The notes: generated by a model from the sequence alone, not told the origin. Shown: positions 8,187 to 16,931, numbered from the stretch's first letter. The stretch: DNA of 41,476 nt from Flavobacterium sp. (GCA_030153045.1 JASLID010000081.1:1-41476); one strand, 5' to 3'. A program made the numbers and translations.

Positions 8187-9590
8187 ATGAGTCGAATATA
8201 TTTATTAATGGCTGTTTTGTTAGTTACGATTGGTTGCAAAAAAGAACCAAAAACAATTACCGAAAACAAAACGCAAATTCCAGCAATAAGTCAAAACTTT
8301 CTCGATAATGCTATCGTTTACGAAGCAAACATCAGACAATATTCTCCCGAAGGCACTTTTAACGCTTTTACTCAAGACATTCCCAAGCTAAAAAAAATGG
8401 GGATTAAAGTCATTTGGCTCATGCCCATTCACGAAATAGGAATAACAAACAGAAAGGCAAGTAAAGATACATTAATTAGTGAATTGCCTTTGTCAAACGA
8501 CAAGGATAAATATCTAGGAAACCCCTATTCTGTTAAAGATTACAGAAGCATTAACGCCAACTTCGGCAGTAAAGACGATTTAAAAAAACTGATTGAGACA
8601 GCACATAAAAATGGCATTTATGTTATTCTAGATTGGGTAGCCAACCACACCGCTTGGGATCATCAATGGATAACACAGCATTCGGATTATTACATAAAAA
8701 ACAATGCTGGCGAAATAATACATCCTTATGATTGGAAAGATGTGGCCGAATTAAATTATGACAATCAAAATTTAAGAAAGGCTATGTTTGAGGAAATGAA
8801 ATATTGGATTCAAGAATTCGATATTGACGGATTTAGATGCAATGTTGCTGCCGAAATTCCAATTGATTTTTGGAACAAAACAACCCTAGAACTTCAAAAA
8901 ATAAAACCTGTTTTTATGTTGGCCGAAGCCGAAAAATCGGAATTATTGGAAAAAGCTTTTAACGTTCAATACGCTTGGGAAGGTCATTATATTTTAAATA
9001 GCATTGCTCAAGGCAAAAAATCGGTCAAAGATTTTGATGATTACATCATTAAAATGAATGCCGTAATACAAAACAATGGTTCAACCCTAAATTTCATTAC
9101 AAATCATGATGAAAACTCATGGAATGGTTCTGAATATGAAAGAATGGGCGACGCAGTCGAAACTTTTACAGCGCTTACCTTTGTTATGCCTGGAGTCCCG
9201 CTTATTTATAACGGACAAGAATATGATTTAACTAAGAAATTGAAATTCTTCGAAAAAGACACGATTCTCCACACTATTGGAAAAATGAATTCTGTCTATG
9301 AAAAATTAGGGAAACTAAAACTAGAAAATACTGCATTAAACGGAGGGAAAAATGCAGCTTCCTACAACCGTTTAACTACTTCAGATGATGTTAGAATTTT
9401 AGCCTTCGAAAGAGAAAAATCAGGACAGAAGGTTATTTTTATCAGTAATTTAACCAAAGACAACTCAACTTTTACGGTTCCAATAGAAGGAACATTTGCC
9501 GATTATATGTCGGGTCAAAAAATCACTTTAACAAAAGATCAGAAGCTAGATTTCAAACCTTGGGAATATAAAATCCTGATTATTGAATAA
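8187..9590 (+). CDS. GH13 alpha-amylase-family lipoprotein with Asn at the nucleophile position
   Basis: A 467-residue glycoside hydrolase family 13 protein. The lipobox TIGC (Cys17) predicts attachment to an envelope membrane. Conserved regions visible: DWVANH (149-154, region I), GFRCNVAAE (215-223, region II), MLAEAE (244-249, region III, acid/base Glu247) and ITNHD (304-308, region IV, Asp308). In GH13 enzymes the residue at 219 is the catalytic Asp; here the codon 8841-8843 is AAT (Asn). This predicts a loss or strong reduction of normal hydrolysis, unless it is a sequencing error. Starch-like glucan handling is the family role. The frame opens upstream at a TTG at 8133, but the ATG at 8187 gives a proper lipoprotein signal and follows a -7 box. 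A terminator follows the gene. Confidence 0.9.
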   Translation: MSRIYLLMAVLLVTIGCKKEPKTITENKTQIPAISQNFLDNAIVYEANIRQYSPEGTFNAFTQDIPKLKKMGIKVIWLMPIHEIGITNRKASKDTLISELPLSNDKDKYLGNPYSVKDYRSINANFGSKDDLKKLIETAHKNGIYVILDWVANHTAWDHQWITQHSDYYIKNNAGEIIHPYDWKDVAELNYDNQNLRKAMFEEMKYWIQEFDIDGFRCNVAAEIPIDFWNKTTLELQKIKPVFMLAEAEKSELLEKAFNVQYAWEGHYILNSIAQGKKSVKDFDDYIIKMNAVIQNNGSTLNFITNHDENSWNGSEYERMGDAVETFTALTFVMPGVPLIYNGQEYDLTKKLKFFEKDTILHTIGKMNSVYEKLGKLKLENTALNGGKNAASYNRLTTSDDVRILAFEREKSGQKVIFISNLTKDNSTFTVPIEGTFADYMSGQKITLTKDQKLDFKPWEYKILIIE

Positions 9591-9600
9591 AGTTCATTTA

Positions 9601-9628
9601 AAAGCGCCTTTTTACAAGGCGTTTTTTT
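9601..9628 (+). terminator. Rho-independent terminator after the GH13 gene
   Basis: AAAGCGCCTT (9601-9610) pairs with AAGGCGTTTT (9616-9625) around TTTAC, with one G-T pair, followed by T. Confidence 0.85.
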
Positions 9629-9638
9629 ATTTTTGAGC

Positions 9639-10316
9639 ATGCAAAAAATTGGACATCGCGGGGCAAAAGGTTTTGTGGCCGAAAATACGTTAAAATCTTT
9701 TCAAAAAGCACTGGATTTTAAAGTCGATGCTATCGAACTTGATGTACATGTTTGTGCTTCGGGCGAACTAGTGGTTTTTCACGATTTTACAGTCGATAGA
9801 ATGACAAACGGTTCGGGAGAAGTGCACAAGTTAACTTTGTCTGAATTAAAAGCATTGCGCGTATCTAATGAATTTGACATTCCAACTTTATCAGAAGTTT
9901 TCGATTTAATTGATAAAAAATGTTGGATCAATGTCGAATTGAAAGGCCATGAAACAGCGCAACCAGCAGTTGAAATCATTGAAAAATACATCAACGAGAA
10001 AGGATGGCAATACGATGATTTTATTGTTTCCAGTTTTCAAAAGGAAGAACTAGAAAAAGTTCATAGTTTAAATACCAACATTCATTTAGGAGTACTCACC
10101 CAAGCCAGTGTTGAACAAGCTCTCGAATGGGCTGAGCAATTATCTGCAAAAGCAATACATCCACATTTTTCATTATTAACCGAAGAAAATTGTTTGGAAG
10201 CCAAGCAAAAAGGATATAAAATTTTCACTTGGACAGTCAATCACGAAGCAGATATTGAACGATTAAAATCCTATAACATTGACGGAATTATTTCCGATTT
10301 CCCAGACAGAATATGA
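9639..10316 (+). CDS. Glycerophosphodiester phosphodiesterase
   Basis: Hydrolyses glycerophosphodiesters from phospholipid turnover to glycerol 3-phosphate and an alcohol. The 225-residue protein is a single GDPD TIM-barrel domain with IGHRG (4-8, His6), the metal ligands Glu33 and Asp35 in IELDVH, and His48 in VVFHD. FTWTVN (near 200) and GIISDFP (C-terminus) are also typical. There is no signal peptide, so it is probably cytosolic. An in-frame TTG lies 6 bp upstream; the ATG at 9639 gives the normal start MQKIGHRG. Its stop overlaps the ATG of the flavoprotein gene (ATGA), so the two are co-transcribed and probably translationally coupled. Confidence 0.92.
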   Translation: MQKIGHRGAKGFVAENTLKSFQKALDFKVDAIELDVHVCASGELVVFHDFTVDRMTNGSGEVHKLTLSELKALRVSNEFDIPTLSEVFDLIDKKCWINVELKGHETAQPAVEIIEKYINEKGWQYDDFIVSSFQKEELEKVHSLNTNIHLGVLTQASVEQALEWAEQLSAKAIHPHFSLLTEENCLEAKQKGYKIFTWTVNHEADIERLKSYNIDGIISDFPDRI

Positions 10317-11542
10317 ACTCAAAATACGATATAATCATTGTAGGTGGTGGAGCGGCAGGTTTTTTTTCGGCAATTAATATTGTGGAGAATGACCCTAAAA
10401 TTAAAGTGGCTATCTTGGAGAGAGGAAAAGAAGTTTTAACCAAAGTCCGAATTTCTGGAGGTGGTCGTTGTAATGTCACTCACGCTTGTTTTGTACCAAA
10501 CGATTTGGTTAAATTTTACCCGCGAGGGGAAAAAGAATTGCGTGGGCCGTTTCATCAGTTTTGTTCAGGCGATACGATTGAATGGTTCGAAAAACACGGC
10601 GTGGAACTCAAAATTGAAGACGACGGACGAATGTTTCCAGTTTCTAATTCATCACAAACCATAATCGATTGCTTTTTATCGGCAACAAAAAAATTAGGAA
10701 TTGATGTGTTAACAGGTCAAAGTGTTCAATCCATATTTAATTCTGAAGTTTCGGAAGAAAACTATTGGAAAGTTGAAACCAATCACGAAACCTTTGCCTG
10801 CAAAACCTTGATTATGACTACAGGAAGCAATCCTAAAATTTGGGAAATGCTTCACGATTTAGGACATTCCATCATAAATCCAGTTCCTTCTTTGTTTACA
10901 TTTAATATTAAGGATGTTCGAATAAAAGACTTAATGGGACTTTCAGCCTTTGCTTCGGTAAAGGTTAAAAATTCTAAATTAGAAGCTTCAGGGCCTTTGT
11001 TAATCACGCATTGGGGCATGAGCGGACCGGGAATTTTGCGTCTTTCCGCATGGGGAGCGAGAGAATTATTTGATCGAAACTACCAGTTCATCATTCAAGT
11101 GAACTGGCTGAATGATAAAACTTTTGAAGAAACTTCAGCGCTTTTAAGAGAATTGAAATTAGAACATTCTAAGAAAGCGGTTTCTAAAAAATCACCTTTC
11201 GATTTCCCTAATAGATTGTGGGAAAGCATTGTGTTCGCTTCGGGAATTGATACTGAAACAAAATGGGCCGACTTAACCAAAATTCAATTGACCAATTTGA
11301 CCAATCAGTTAACGAATGCCGAATTTCAAGTGAATGGAAAAAGTACTTTTAAAGAAGAATTTGTTACAGCTGGCGGTATCGATTTAAAAGAAGTGAACTT
11401 CAAAACTATGGAAAGTAAAATTTTGCCCAATCTTTATTTTGCCGGAGAAATTGTAAATATTGACGCCATTACAGGTGGTTTCAATTTTCAAAACGCATGG
11501 ACTAGCGGATTTATCGTAGCCCATTCGGTTTTAGAAAATTAA
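10313..11542 (+). CDS. NAD(P)/FAD-dependent oxidoreductase, BaiN/HI0933 (YhiN) family
   Basis: A 409-residue flavoprotein. The FAD-binding Rossmann motif GGGAAGFFSA lies at 11-20, followed by SGGGRCNVTHA (about 48-58), a hallmark of the HI0933-like family. The C-terminal FAD segment TAGGIDLKEV and YFAGEIVNIDAITGGFNFQNA is complete. Characterised relatives reduce unsaturated substrates (BaiN acts on bile acids), but the substrate here is unknown. The start overlaps the glycerophosphodiesterase stop by 4 bp. Its TAA and the tspO stop on the other strand share the bases TTAA, so the two transcripts converge with no room for a terminator. Confidence 0.9.
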   Translation: MNSKYDIIIVGGGAAGFFSAINIVENDPKIKVAILERGKEVLTKVRISGGGRCNVTHACFVPNDLVKFYPRGEKELRGPFHQFCSGDTIEWFEKHGVELKIEDDGRMFPVSNSSQTIIDCFLSATKKLGIDVLTGQSVQSIFNSEVSEENYWKVETNHETFACKTLIMTTGSNPKIWEMLHDLGHSIINPVPSLFTFNIKDVRIKDLMGLSAFASVKVKNSKLEASGPLLITHWGMSGPGILRLSAWGARELFDRNYQFIIQVNWLNDKTFEETSALLRELKLEHSKKAVSKKSPFDFPNRLWESIVFASGIDTETKWADLTKIQLTNLTNQLTNAEFQVNGKSTFKEEFVTAGGIDLKEVNFKTMESKILPNLYFAGEIVNIDAITGGFNFQNAWTSGFIVAHSVLEN

Positions 11543-12030
11543 CTATTCAAATACCAAATACTTCCGTTTAATATCACGGTAAAACTAACCCAAACTAAGT
11601 ATGGAATTAGTAATTTGGCTGCATAATTGTCAATTTTATTGAACGCTTTGATGGTTTCAAAAATCAATAACCAAAGCAACAAAATTTCAATTAAAGCTAA
11701 AAAAGGATTTGCCAATTTGAAGAAAAAAAACGACCATAAAATATTCAAAGCCAATTGAATTCCAAACAACATCATGGCTTTATGGATAACTTCTCTTGTA
11801 CGTCTACTTCTGTTGGGCTTACTCCAAATAATAGCAAAAGAATATCCCATTAATACGTACAAAATAACCCAGACAAATTTTAAAAGCCAATCAGGTGGAT
11901 GAAAAAAAGGCTTCTGAATCGTTTCAAACCCCGCTCCCACTGAATAACTAGTTATTAAGCCCGAAACTACGCCTAGAAGAACGCAAATAGCGACAGAGGT
12001 AATGACTTTATTGAGGTTAGCTTTTTTCAA
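11539..12030 (-). CDS. tspO: TspO/MBR family tryptophan-rich membrane protein
   Basis: A five-helix membrane protein related to the translocator protein TspO, which binds tetrapyrroles and may sense them. Typical features are KPFFHPPDWLLKFVWVILY and LNILWSFFFF, with five hydrophobic segments. The start is uncertain because no ATG is available. A TTG at 12028-12030 gives 163 residues (KKANLNKVITS), close to the family length of about 160. A GTG at 12088-12090 would add 20 residues. The gene is divergent from mvaD, whose -7 box lies at 12099-12106, and convergent with the flavoprotein gene. Confidence 0.85.
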   Translation of the reverse strand: MKKANLNKVITSVAICVLLGVVSGLITSYSVGAGFETIQKPFFHPPDWLLKFVWVILYVLMGYSFAIIWSKPNRSRRTREVIHKAMMLFGIQLALNILWSFFFFKLANPFLALIEILLLWLLIFETIKAFNKIDNYAAKLLIPYLVWVSFTVILNGSIWYLNS

Positions 12031-12098
12031 AAGTGGGACTTTATTTCTCACAAATAAATAATAAAGTAATTTAAAAAACAACGAATTCACAAAAAAAG

Positions 12099-12106
12099 TA
12101 TCTTTG
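12099..12106 (+). promoter_or_regulatory. -7 promoter box for mvaD
   Basis: TATCTTTG is an exact TAnnTTTG match ending 16 bp before the ATG at 12123. The -33 region has no TTG. Confidence 0.55.
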
Positions 12107-12122
12107 TTAAAATTTTTAAAAT

Positions 12123-13205
12123 ATGATTTCCGAAAAGGACTTTATCTCTTCAAATTATTCAAAAACTGTCGAAAATGGTAGTTTTGAATGGAGCGCACCC
12201 AGTAATATTGCTTTAGTGAAATATTGGGGAAAAAAAGAAAATCAAATTCCAGCCAATCCATCCATTAGTTTTACCTTGAATCATTGCAAAACGATTACCA
12301 AATTAACTTTCGCAAAAAAAGAAAATGATGGAAACTTTTCGTTCGATTTGTTATTTGAAGGAAAACCCAAAGAAGATTTTAAACCTAAAATTCAGAAGTT
12401 TTTCGAACGTATTTTTGAATATTGTCCTTATTTAAAGGATTTTTACTTTACTATCGATACACAAAATACTTTTCCACACAGTTCTGGTATTGCTTCTTCC
12501 GCTTCAGGAATGGCAGCTTTGGCAATGAATGTTATGAGTTTGGAAAAAGCAATAAACCCCTCCATTTCTGAAGACTATTTTTATCAAAAAGCATCATTCT
12601 TGGCTCGCTTGGGTTCAGGAAGTGCTTGTAGAAGTATTAAAGGAAGTGTTGTCGCTTGGGGCAATCACATTGAAATTTATGGAAGTTCAAATTTGTTTGG
12701 TGTTGAATTTTCTGCTATTCACGAAAATTTCAAAAACTACCAAGACACTATTTTACTAGTTGATAAAGGCGAAAAACAAGTATCAAGTACAGTCGGCCAC
12801 GATTTAATGTTTGGTCATCCATTTGCTGAACAACGATTTGAACAAGCACATGAAAATTTATCAAAAATAAAATCGATACTAGAAACTGGAGATATTGAAA
12901 ATTTCATTAAAATCGTAGAAAGTGAAGCTTTGACATTACATGCTATGATGATGACATCGATGCCGTATTTTATTTTGATGAAACCCAATACATTGGAAAT
13001 CATAAATAAAATCTGGAAATTCAGAAATGAAACACAAATTCCAGTTTGTTTTACACTCGATGCCGGAGCAAATGTTCATGTTTTGTATCCTTCGTCAACC
13101 AAAGAAAAAGTTTTGCAATTTATTAAGAACGAATTAGTTGGCTATTGTCAAAATGGTCAGTACATTTGCGACGAAATTGGAAGCGGTTCAATCAAGCTGA
13201 AATAA
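12123..13205 (+). CDS. mvaD: Diphosphomevalonate decarboxylase
   Basis: Converts mevalonate 5-diphosphate to isopentenyl diphosphate with ATP, the last step of the classical mevalonate pathway. The 360-residue GHMP-fold protein has KYWGK (33-37), PANPSISFTL (43-52), the phosphate loop HSSGIASSASGMAALA (119-134) and the catalytic Asp313 in LDAGANVHVLYP. Length is slightly above the usual 320-350 because of an N-terminal extension of about 20 residues. It is followed after 81 bp by a mevalonate-kinase-like gene and then a prenyltransferase, so the locus is devoted to isoprenoids. Confidence 0.95.
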   Translation: MISEKDFISSNYSKTVENGSFEWSAPSNIALVKYWGKKENQIPANPSISFTLNHCKTITKLTFAKKENDGNFSFDLLFEGKPKEDFKPKIQKFFERIFEYCPYLKDFYFTIDTQNTFPHSSGIASSASGMAALAMNVMSLEKAINPSISEDYFYQKASFLARLGSGSACRSIKGSVVAWGNHIEIYGSSNLFGVEFSAIHENFKNYQDTILLVDKGEKQVSSTVGHDLMFGHPFAEQRFEQAHENLSKIKSILETGDIENFIKIVESEALTLHAMMMTSMPYFILMKPNTLEIINKIWKFRNETQIPVCFTLDAGANVHVLYPSSTKEKVLQFIKNELVGYCQNGQYICDEIGSGSIKLK

Positions 13206-13286
13206 ATATTTTGCGATTCAACTTTTTCATTACCTTTATACTATACTTCAATGTTAACCGTTACTGAATAACTTGGCAACAAATTT

Positions 13287-14225
13287 ATGAAAGGACCATT
13301 ATTTTACTCAAAAATATTACTCTTCGGAGAGTACGGAATTATTCGTGATTCTAAAGGCTTATCAATACCTTATAATTTTTATAACGGCGCTTTAAAAGTA
13401 GATGAAAATCCAAATGAAGAAGCAGTAAAATCGAATGCTAGCTTGAAGCGTTTTGTGAGTTATTTAGAGAATTTACAAAATGAGCAACCGGAATTAGTTA
13501 CTTTCAATATAGAAATTCTAAAAGCAGACGTAGAAAGTGGAATGTATTTCGACTCTAGCATCCCACAAGGTTATGGAGTAGGAAGCAGCGGGGCTTTAGT
13601 AGCCGCTATTTACGATAAATATGCCAAAGATAAAATCACGGTTTTAGAGAATCTAACACGTGAAAAATTATTAAGGCTGAAATCTATTTTTTCTCAAATG
13701 GAATCTTTTTTTCACGGAAAAAGTTCTGGTTTAGATCCATTAAATAGCTATTTGAGCATCCCTATTTTAATCAATTCGAAAGACAATATTGAAGCAACTG
13801 GAATTCCAACGCAAAGTACTAACGGTAAAGGTGCAGTATTCTTGTTAGATTCAGGTATTGTGGGCGAAACGGCTCCAATGGTGAATATTTTTATGGAAAA
13901 TCTGAAAGAAGCAGGTTTCCGTAAAATGTTAAAATCACAATTCATTAAACACACCGATGCTTGTGTGGAAAACTTCTTGCACGGCGATCTAAAATCGTTA
14001 TTTTCTAATACAAAGAAACTTTCAAAAGTTGTTTTAAACAACTTCAAACCCATGATTCCAGAGCAATTCCATCAGGTGTGGCAAAACGGAATCGACACTA
14101 ACGATTACTACTTAAAACTTTGCGGTTCTGGAGGCGGCGGCTATATTTTAGGCTTTACTCAAGATCTAGCAAAAGCTAAAGAATCGTTAAAAGACTATAA
14201 ACTGGAAGTAGTATATCAGTTTTAA
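13287..14225 (+). CDS. GHMP kinase, probably mevalonate kinase
   Basis: Probably phosphorylates mevalonate. The 312-residue protein begins SKILLFGEYGI (8-18), as mevalonate kinases do, carries the ATP loop PQGYGVGSSGAL at 93-104, FFHGKSSGLDPLNSY in the middle, and the C-terminal GHMP motif CGSGGGGYILGF. Position next to mvaD supports mevalonate kinase over galactokinase or homoserine kinase. A 7/8 -7-like box (TACCTTTA) lies about 45 bp upstream, so it may have its own promoter in addition to read-through from mvaD. Confidence 0.85.
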   Translation: MKGPLFYSKILLFGEYGIIRDSKGLSIPYNFYNGALKVDENPNEEAVKSNASLKRFVSYLENLQNEQPELVTFNIEILKADVESGMYFDSSIPQGYGVGSSGALVAAIYDKYAKDKITVLENLTREKLLRLKSIFSQMESFFHGKSSGLDPLNSYLSIPILINSKDNIEATGIPTQSTNGKGAVFLLDSGIVGETAPMVNIFMENLKEAGFRKMLKSQFIKHTDACVENFLHGDLKSLFSNTKKLSKVVLNNFKPMIPEQFHQVWQNGIDTNDYYLKLCGSGGGGYILGFTQDLAKAKESLKDYKLEVVYQF

Positions 14226-14261
14226 TTTTTACTTTCATTTTTTGGTTTATAATTTACAGTT

Positions 14262-14825
14262 ATGTATACTTTCTTTTCAGCTTTAAATTATTTATCATAT
14301 TACTGTAAGTCTTATTTATTTGGATTTGCTTTAGTTTATATAATTCTGTTTCTTTTTAAGAATTTTATACTTAAAACTGCTTTTAAAACTATACCATATA
14401 TTGGATTGATTTTTTTTATTTGTACGTCTATTAGTTATGGTGTAGAATTTATTTTAGCCTACTATTCAGGAGTTAGTTACACCCAATATATATCCCTTAA
14501 CCCAATTCTAAACAACATATGGGTAGCAATAATATTTCCACTTTTATTTGTATTTATTCCAACTCAATTATTTTGGTTTGAAAAAATTAGAAATTTAAAA
14601 TGGATTGTTTTAGGATTAACTTACTTTTTTATATTCTCATTTGAAAGAACATATATTTTTCTTTCTGCTTTTCATAGAGATTATTTGCCTTCAACTTGGA
14701 CAATGTATGCAGGAGATTTGCTAATTGAGATATTGACAAGTGTAATATTGTTTTTATTAATTACGTTAATATTTCATTACAAGAATGGAATATTTAGTAG
14801 AGTGAAAACACTTTTAAACATTTAA
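14262..14825 (+). CDS. Orphan integral membrane protein, five predicted helices
   Basis: Not recognised. The 187-residue protein is almost entirely hydrophobic, with about five membrane segments near residues 12-36, 41-65, 74-98, 105-128 and 142-168. There is no signal peptide or known motif. Aromatic residues (Tyr, Phe) are abundant. The DNA is visibly more AT-rich, with more TTT, ATT and TTA codons, than the isoprenoid genes on both sides. In related genomes, as far as I recall, the kinase and UbiA genes are adjacent, so this may be an insertion. The ATG at 14262 is 36 bp after the kinase stop, and the next gene begins 27 bp after its stop. Confidence 0.7.
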   Translation: MYTFFSALNYLSYYCKSYLFGFALVYIILFLFKNFILKTAFKTIPYIGLIFFICTSISYGVEFILAYYSGVSYTQYISLNPILNNIWVAIIFPLLFVFIPTQLFWFEKIRNLKWIVLGLTYFFIFSFERTYIFLSAFHRDYLPSTWTMYAGDLLIEILTSVILFLLITLIFHYKNGIFSRVKTLLNI

Positions 14826-14852
14826 ACCCTCAAACCAATTAAATACAGGATT

Positions 14853-15770
14853 ATGCTCACAAGAAGATCGAAATTATTGCTGATGAAAATTCTCAGTTTG
14901 TTTTCTGTGGTACGCGGTTATAATATTCCTATTATTGTTTTAGCTCAATATTTATCCTCTATTTTTATATTGGCTCCCGAAAGAAGAGCATTAGATGTCA
15001 TATTGGATTGGCGTTTGTTCATCATAGTCTTTGTTTCCACACTTACTATTGCATCTGGATATATCATTAATAATTTTTACGATTCAGAGAAAGACTTAAT
15101 CAATCGGCCTAACAAAAGTATGTTGGACCGCTTGGTGAGCCAAAAAACCAAACTGCAAGTCTATTTCGGATTGAATTTTTTAGCCACTGCTTTGGCTTTT
15201 ATCATTTCATTTCGCGCCGCCTTATTTTTTGCAGTGTATATTTTTCTGATTTGGTTTTATTCTCATAAGCTCAAAAAGTATCCCATCATTGGAAATTTGA
15301 CCGCATCGTTGTTAGCTGTTTTGCCTTTTTTTGGAATTTTATTGTATTTCAAAAACTTCTATCATGTCATTTTTGCGCATGCAACATTCCTTTTCCTACT
15401 GATTTTAATTCGGGAAATGATCAAAGATTTGGAAAACATTAAGGGTGACGTAGCTAATGACTACCAAACCATTCCGGTTCGTTTTGGAGAAAACATTTCA
15501 AAAAAAATAATTACAATTTTAACCATTTCGACTATAATTCCGGTCTATGTTTTAATCGAAAAATACGATGTGGGTTATATGGATATTTATTTTTACATCA
15601 GTTTTATTGTTTTGATTTTCTTCCTACTAAAACTTTGGAAATCACAAACACATGAAGAATACCTATTGTTACATAATATTTTAAAATCGATTATTGTGGC
15701 TGGCGTTTTTTGTATCCTACTGATTGATCCTTCGGTTTTAATTCATGGAAAAACGATTTTGAAATTATAA
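14853..15770 (+). CDS. UbiA-family prenyltransferase (geranylgeranylglycerol-phosphate geranylgeranyltransferase type)
   Basis: A polytopic membrane enzyme that transfers a prenyl chain. The two Mg-diphosphate motifs are NNFYDSEKDLINRP (73-86) and DLENIKGDVAND (192-203). There are about eight or nine hydrophobic segments across 305 residues. Bacteroidetes proteins of this type are commonly named after the archaeal GGGP transferase; the true acceptor in this organism is not shown by sequence. A second ATG at 14883 (MKILSLFSVVRGYN) could be the real start. Location beside mvaD and mevalonate kinase supports an isoprenoid role. Confidence 0.85.
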   Translation: MLTRRSKLLLMKILSLFSVVRGYNIPIIVLAQYLSSIFILAPERRALDVILDWRLFIIVFVSTLTIASGYIINNFYDSEKDLINRPNKSMLDRLVSQKTKLQVYFGLNFLATALAFIISFRAALFFAVYIFLIWFYSHKLKKYPIIGNLTASLLAVLPFFGILLYFKNFYHVIFAHATFLFLLILIREMIKDLENIKGDVANDYQTIPVRFGENISKKIITILTISTIIPVYVLIEKYDVGYMDIYFYISFIVLIFFLLKLWKSQTHEEYLLLHNILKSIIVAGVFCILLIDPSVLIHGKTILKL

Positions 15771-15773
15771 AAA

Positions 15774-15912
15774 ATGAAAGGACTATTTACTCTTTGTTTA
15801 CTACTCTTGTCTATATACTCTTTTGGACAAACAGATGAAGAAAGGGTATAAAATTAATGAAGACAATGTGGCTTACGAAATGTATCCATACCAAGTAAGA
15901 AGAAAGAATTAG
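15774..15912 (+). pseudogene. Frameshifted remnant of a small secreted protein gene
   Basis: The ATG at 15774 opens a signal-peptide-like stretch (MKGLFTLCLLLLSIYSFGQ) that stops at 15849-15851 after 25 codons. The next frame (ATG at 15835) continues with KKGYKINEDNVAYEMYPYQV and stops at 15910-15912. A one-base shift between about 15835 and 15848 would join the two into one 45-residue product. It lies 3 bp after the prenyltransferase stop. It could be a degraded gene, a sequencing error, or two unrelated short frames. Confidence 0.5.
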
Positions 15913-15981
15913 CCCATTTCACCTCATCAATCCTCATCAAATAGAGGAGACATTTATCAAAAAAACAATTACATTTACACA

Positions 15982-16203
15982 ATGCAAAGCAACGATCCAC
16001 TTCACGGAATTACACTTCAAAAAATTGTCGAGCAACTTGTAAATCATTATGGTTTCGACGATTTGAACGAACGATTTAACATGAAATGTTTTCAGGAAAA
16101 TCCAAGCATTAAATCGACAGTAAATTTTCTCCGAAAAACAGAATGGGCTCGCAAAAAAATAGAAGTGCTGTACATTCGCACTTTACCTAAATTCGACAAA
16201 TAA
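15982..16203 (+). CDS. VF530-family (DUF2132) small DNA-binding protein
   Basis: A 73-residue protein matching the VF530 family across its full length: DPLHGITLQKIVEQLV (5-20), NHYGFDDL (21-28) and CFQENPSIKSTVNFLRKTEW (35-54). The family is described as DNA-binding from the structure of the Vibrio fischeri member; the cellular role is not known. It lies between the decayed gene and the queuosine precursor transporter gene, which starts 9 bp after its stop. Confidence 0.9.
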   Translation: MQSNDPLHGITLQKIVEQLVNHYGFDDLNERFNMKCFQENPSIKSTVNFLRKTEWARKKIEVLYIRTLPKFDK

Positions 16204-16212
16204 ATTCTCTTC

Positions 16213-16872
16213 ATGTTTAAATCCAAAAAAGACATCGTTTTTATTATTCTCGCAGGTATTTTTATCACTAACGCAATTGTTGCAGAACTAATAGGTGGGA
16301 AACTAATCCAAATTGGCCCTTTTGTCATGAGTATAGGGATTTTGCCATGGCCTATCGTTTTCCTCACAACCGATTTAATTAATGAATATTTTGGCGAAAA
16401 AGGGGTAAAAAAACTTTCATTAATCACTGCTGGATTAATCACTTACGCTTTTATAGTTCTGTTTTTAGCCATTTTAGTCCCAGCTGCAAAAGGCATTAGT
16501 CCTGTTAACGACAATCAGTTTCAAGCCGTTTTTGGTCAAAGCATGTGGATTATAGTAGGAAGTGTGATTGCTTTCTTAATTTCACAATTAATAGATATTA
16601 CTGTTTTTTGGTTTTTCAAAAACAAAACTGGAAATAAAAAAATATGGTTACGCACCACAGGATCAACCGTCATCTCTCAATTATTTGATACATTTATCGT
16701 TTTAGGAATTGCATTTTGGTTACCTGGTAAAATCAACTTTGATACTTTTATTTCTTCAGCATTAACGGGTTACACCTTCAAACTTTGTATTGCTATTTTA
16801 TTAACTCCAGTAATCTATTTGGGCCATTTTTTAATTAAAAAATACTTGGAAGAAGAAACAGCAACACTATAA
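16213..16872 (+). CDS. Queuosine precursor transporter, VUT (YhhQ/DUF165) family
   Basis: A 219-residue inner-membrane protein of six or so helices. Family features: the N-terminal ANxxVAELIGGK-like stretch TNAIVAELIGGKLIQIGPF (about 19-37), FLTTDLINEYFGEKGVKK (about 50-67) and the later QLIDITVFWFFKNKTGNKK with charged residues inside the membrane region. E. coli YhhQ imports preQ0/preQ1 for queuosine in tRNA. The gene starts 9 bp after the VF530 stop, so they are probably one transcript. The thiamine operon promoter follows. Confidence 0.9.
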   Translation: MFKSKKDIVFIILAGIFITNAIVAELIGGKLIQIGPFVMSIGILPWPIVFLTTDLINEYFGEKGVKKLSLITAGLITYAFIVLFLAILVPAAKGISPVNDNQFQAVFGQSMWIIVGSVIAFLISQLIDITVFWFFKNKTGNKKIWLRTTGSTVISQLFDTFIVLGIAFWLPGKINFDTFISSALTGYTFKLCIAILLTPVIYLGHFLIKKYLEEETATL

Positions 16873-16923
16873 TTTTAACAAACATTTAATCACTTTTTCA
16901 TCATTAGTCCATAAAACATTACT

Positions 16924-16931
16924 TACATTTG
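16924..16931 (+). promoter_or_regulatory. -7 promoter box of the thiamine operon
   Basis: TACATTTG is an exact TAnnTTTG match. The expected start site (about 16938) lies at the very start of the TPP aptamer, which supports it. Confidence 0.6.

Noticed and set aside
9628..9635. Exact TAnnTTTG box (TATTTTTG) before the glycerophosphodiesterase gene
   Set aside because: The ATG is only 3 bp downstream, so the start site would fall inside the gene. The T-rich tail of the terminator explains the match.
14262..14825. The orphan membrane protein as a lycopene cyclase or carotenoid enzyme because of its isoprenoid neighbours
   Set aside because: The helical layout is suggestive but I could not see any conserved cyclase residues, so no function was assigned.
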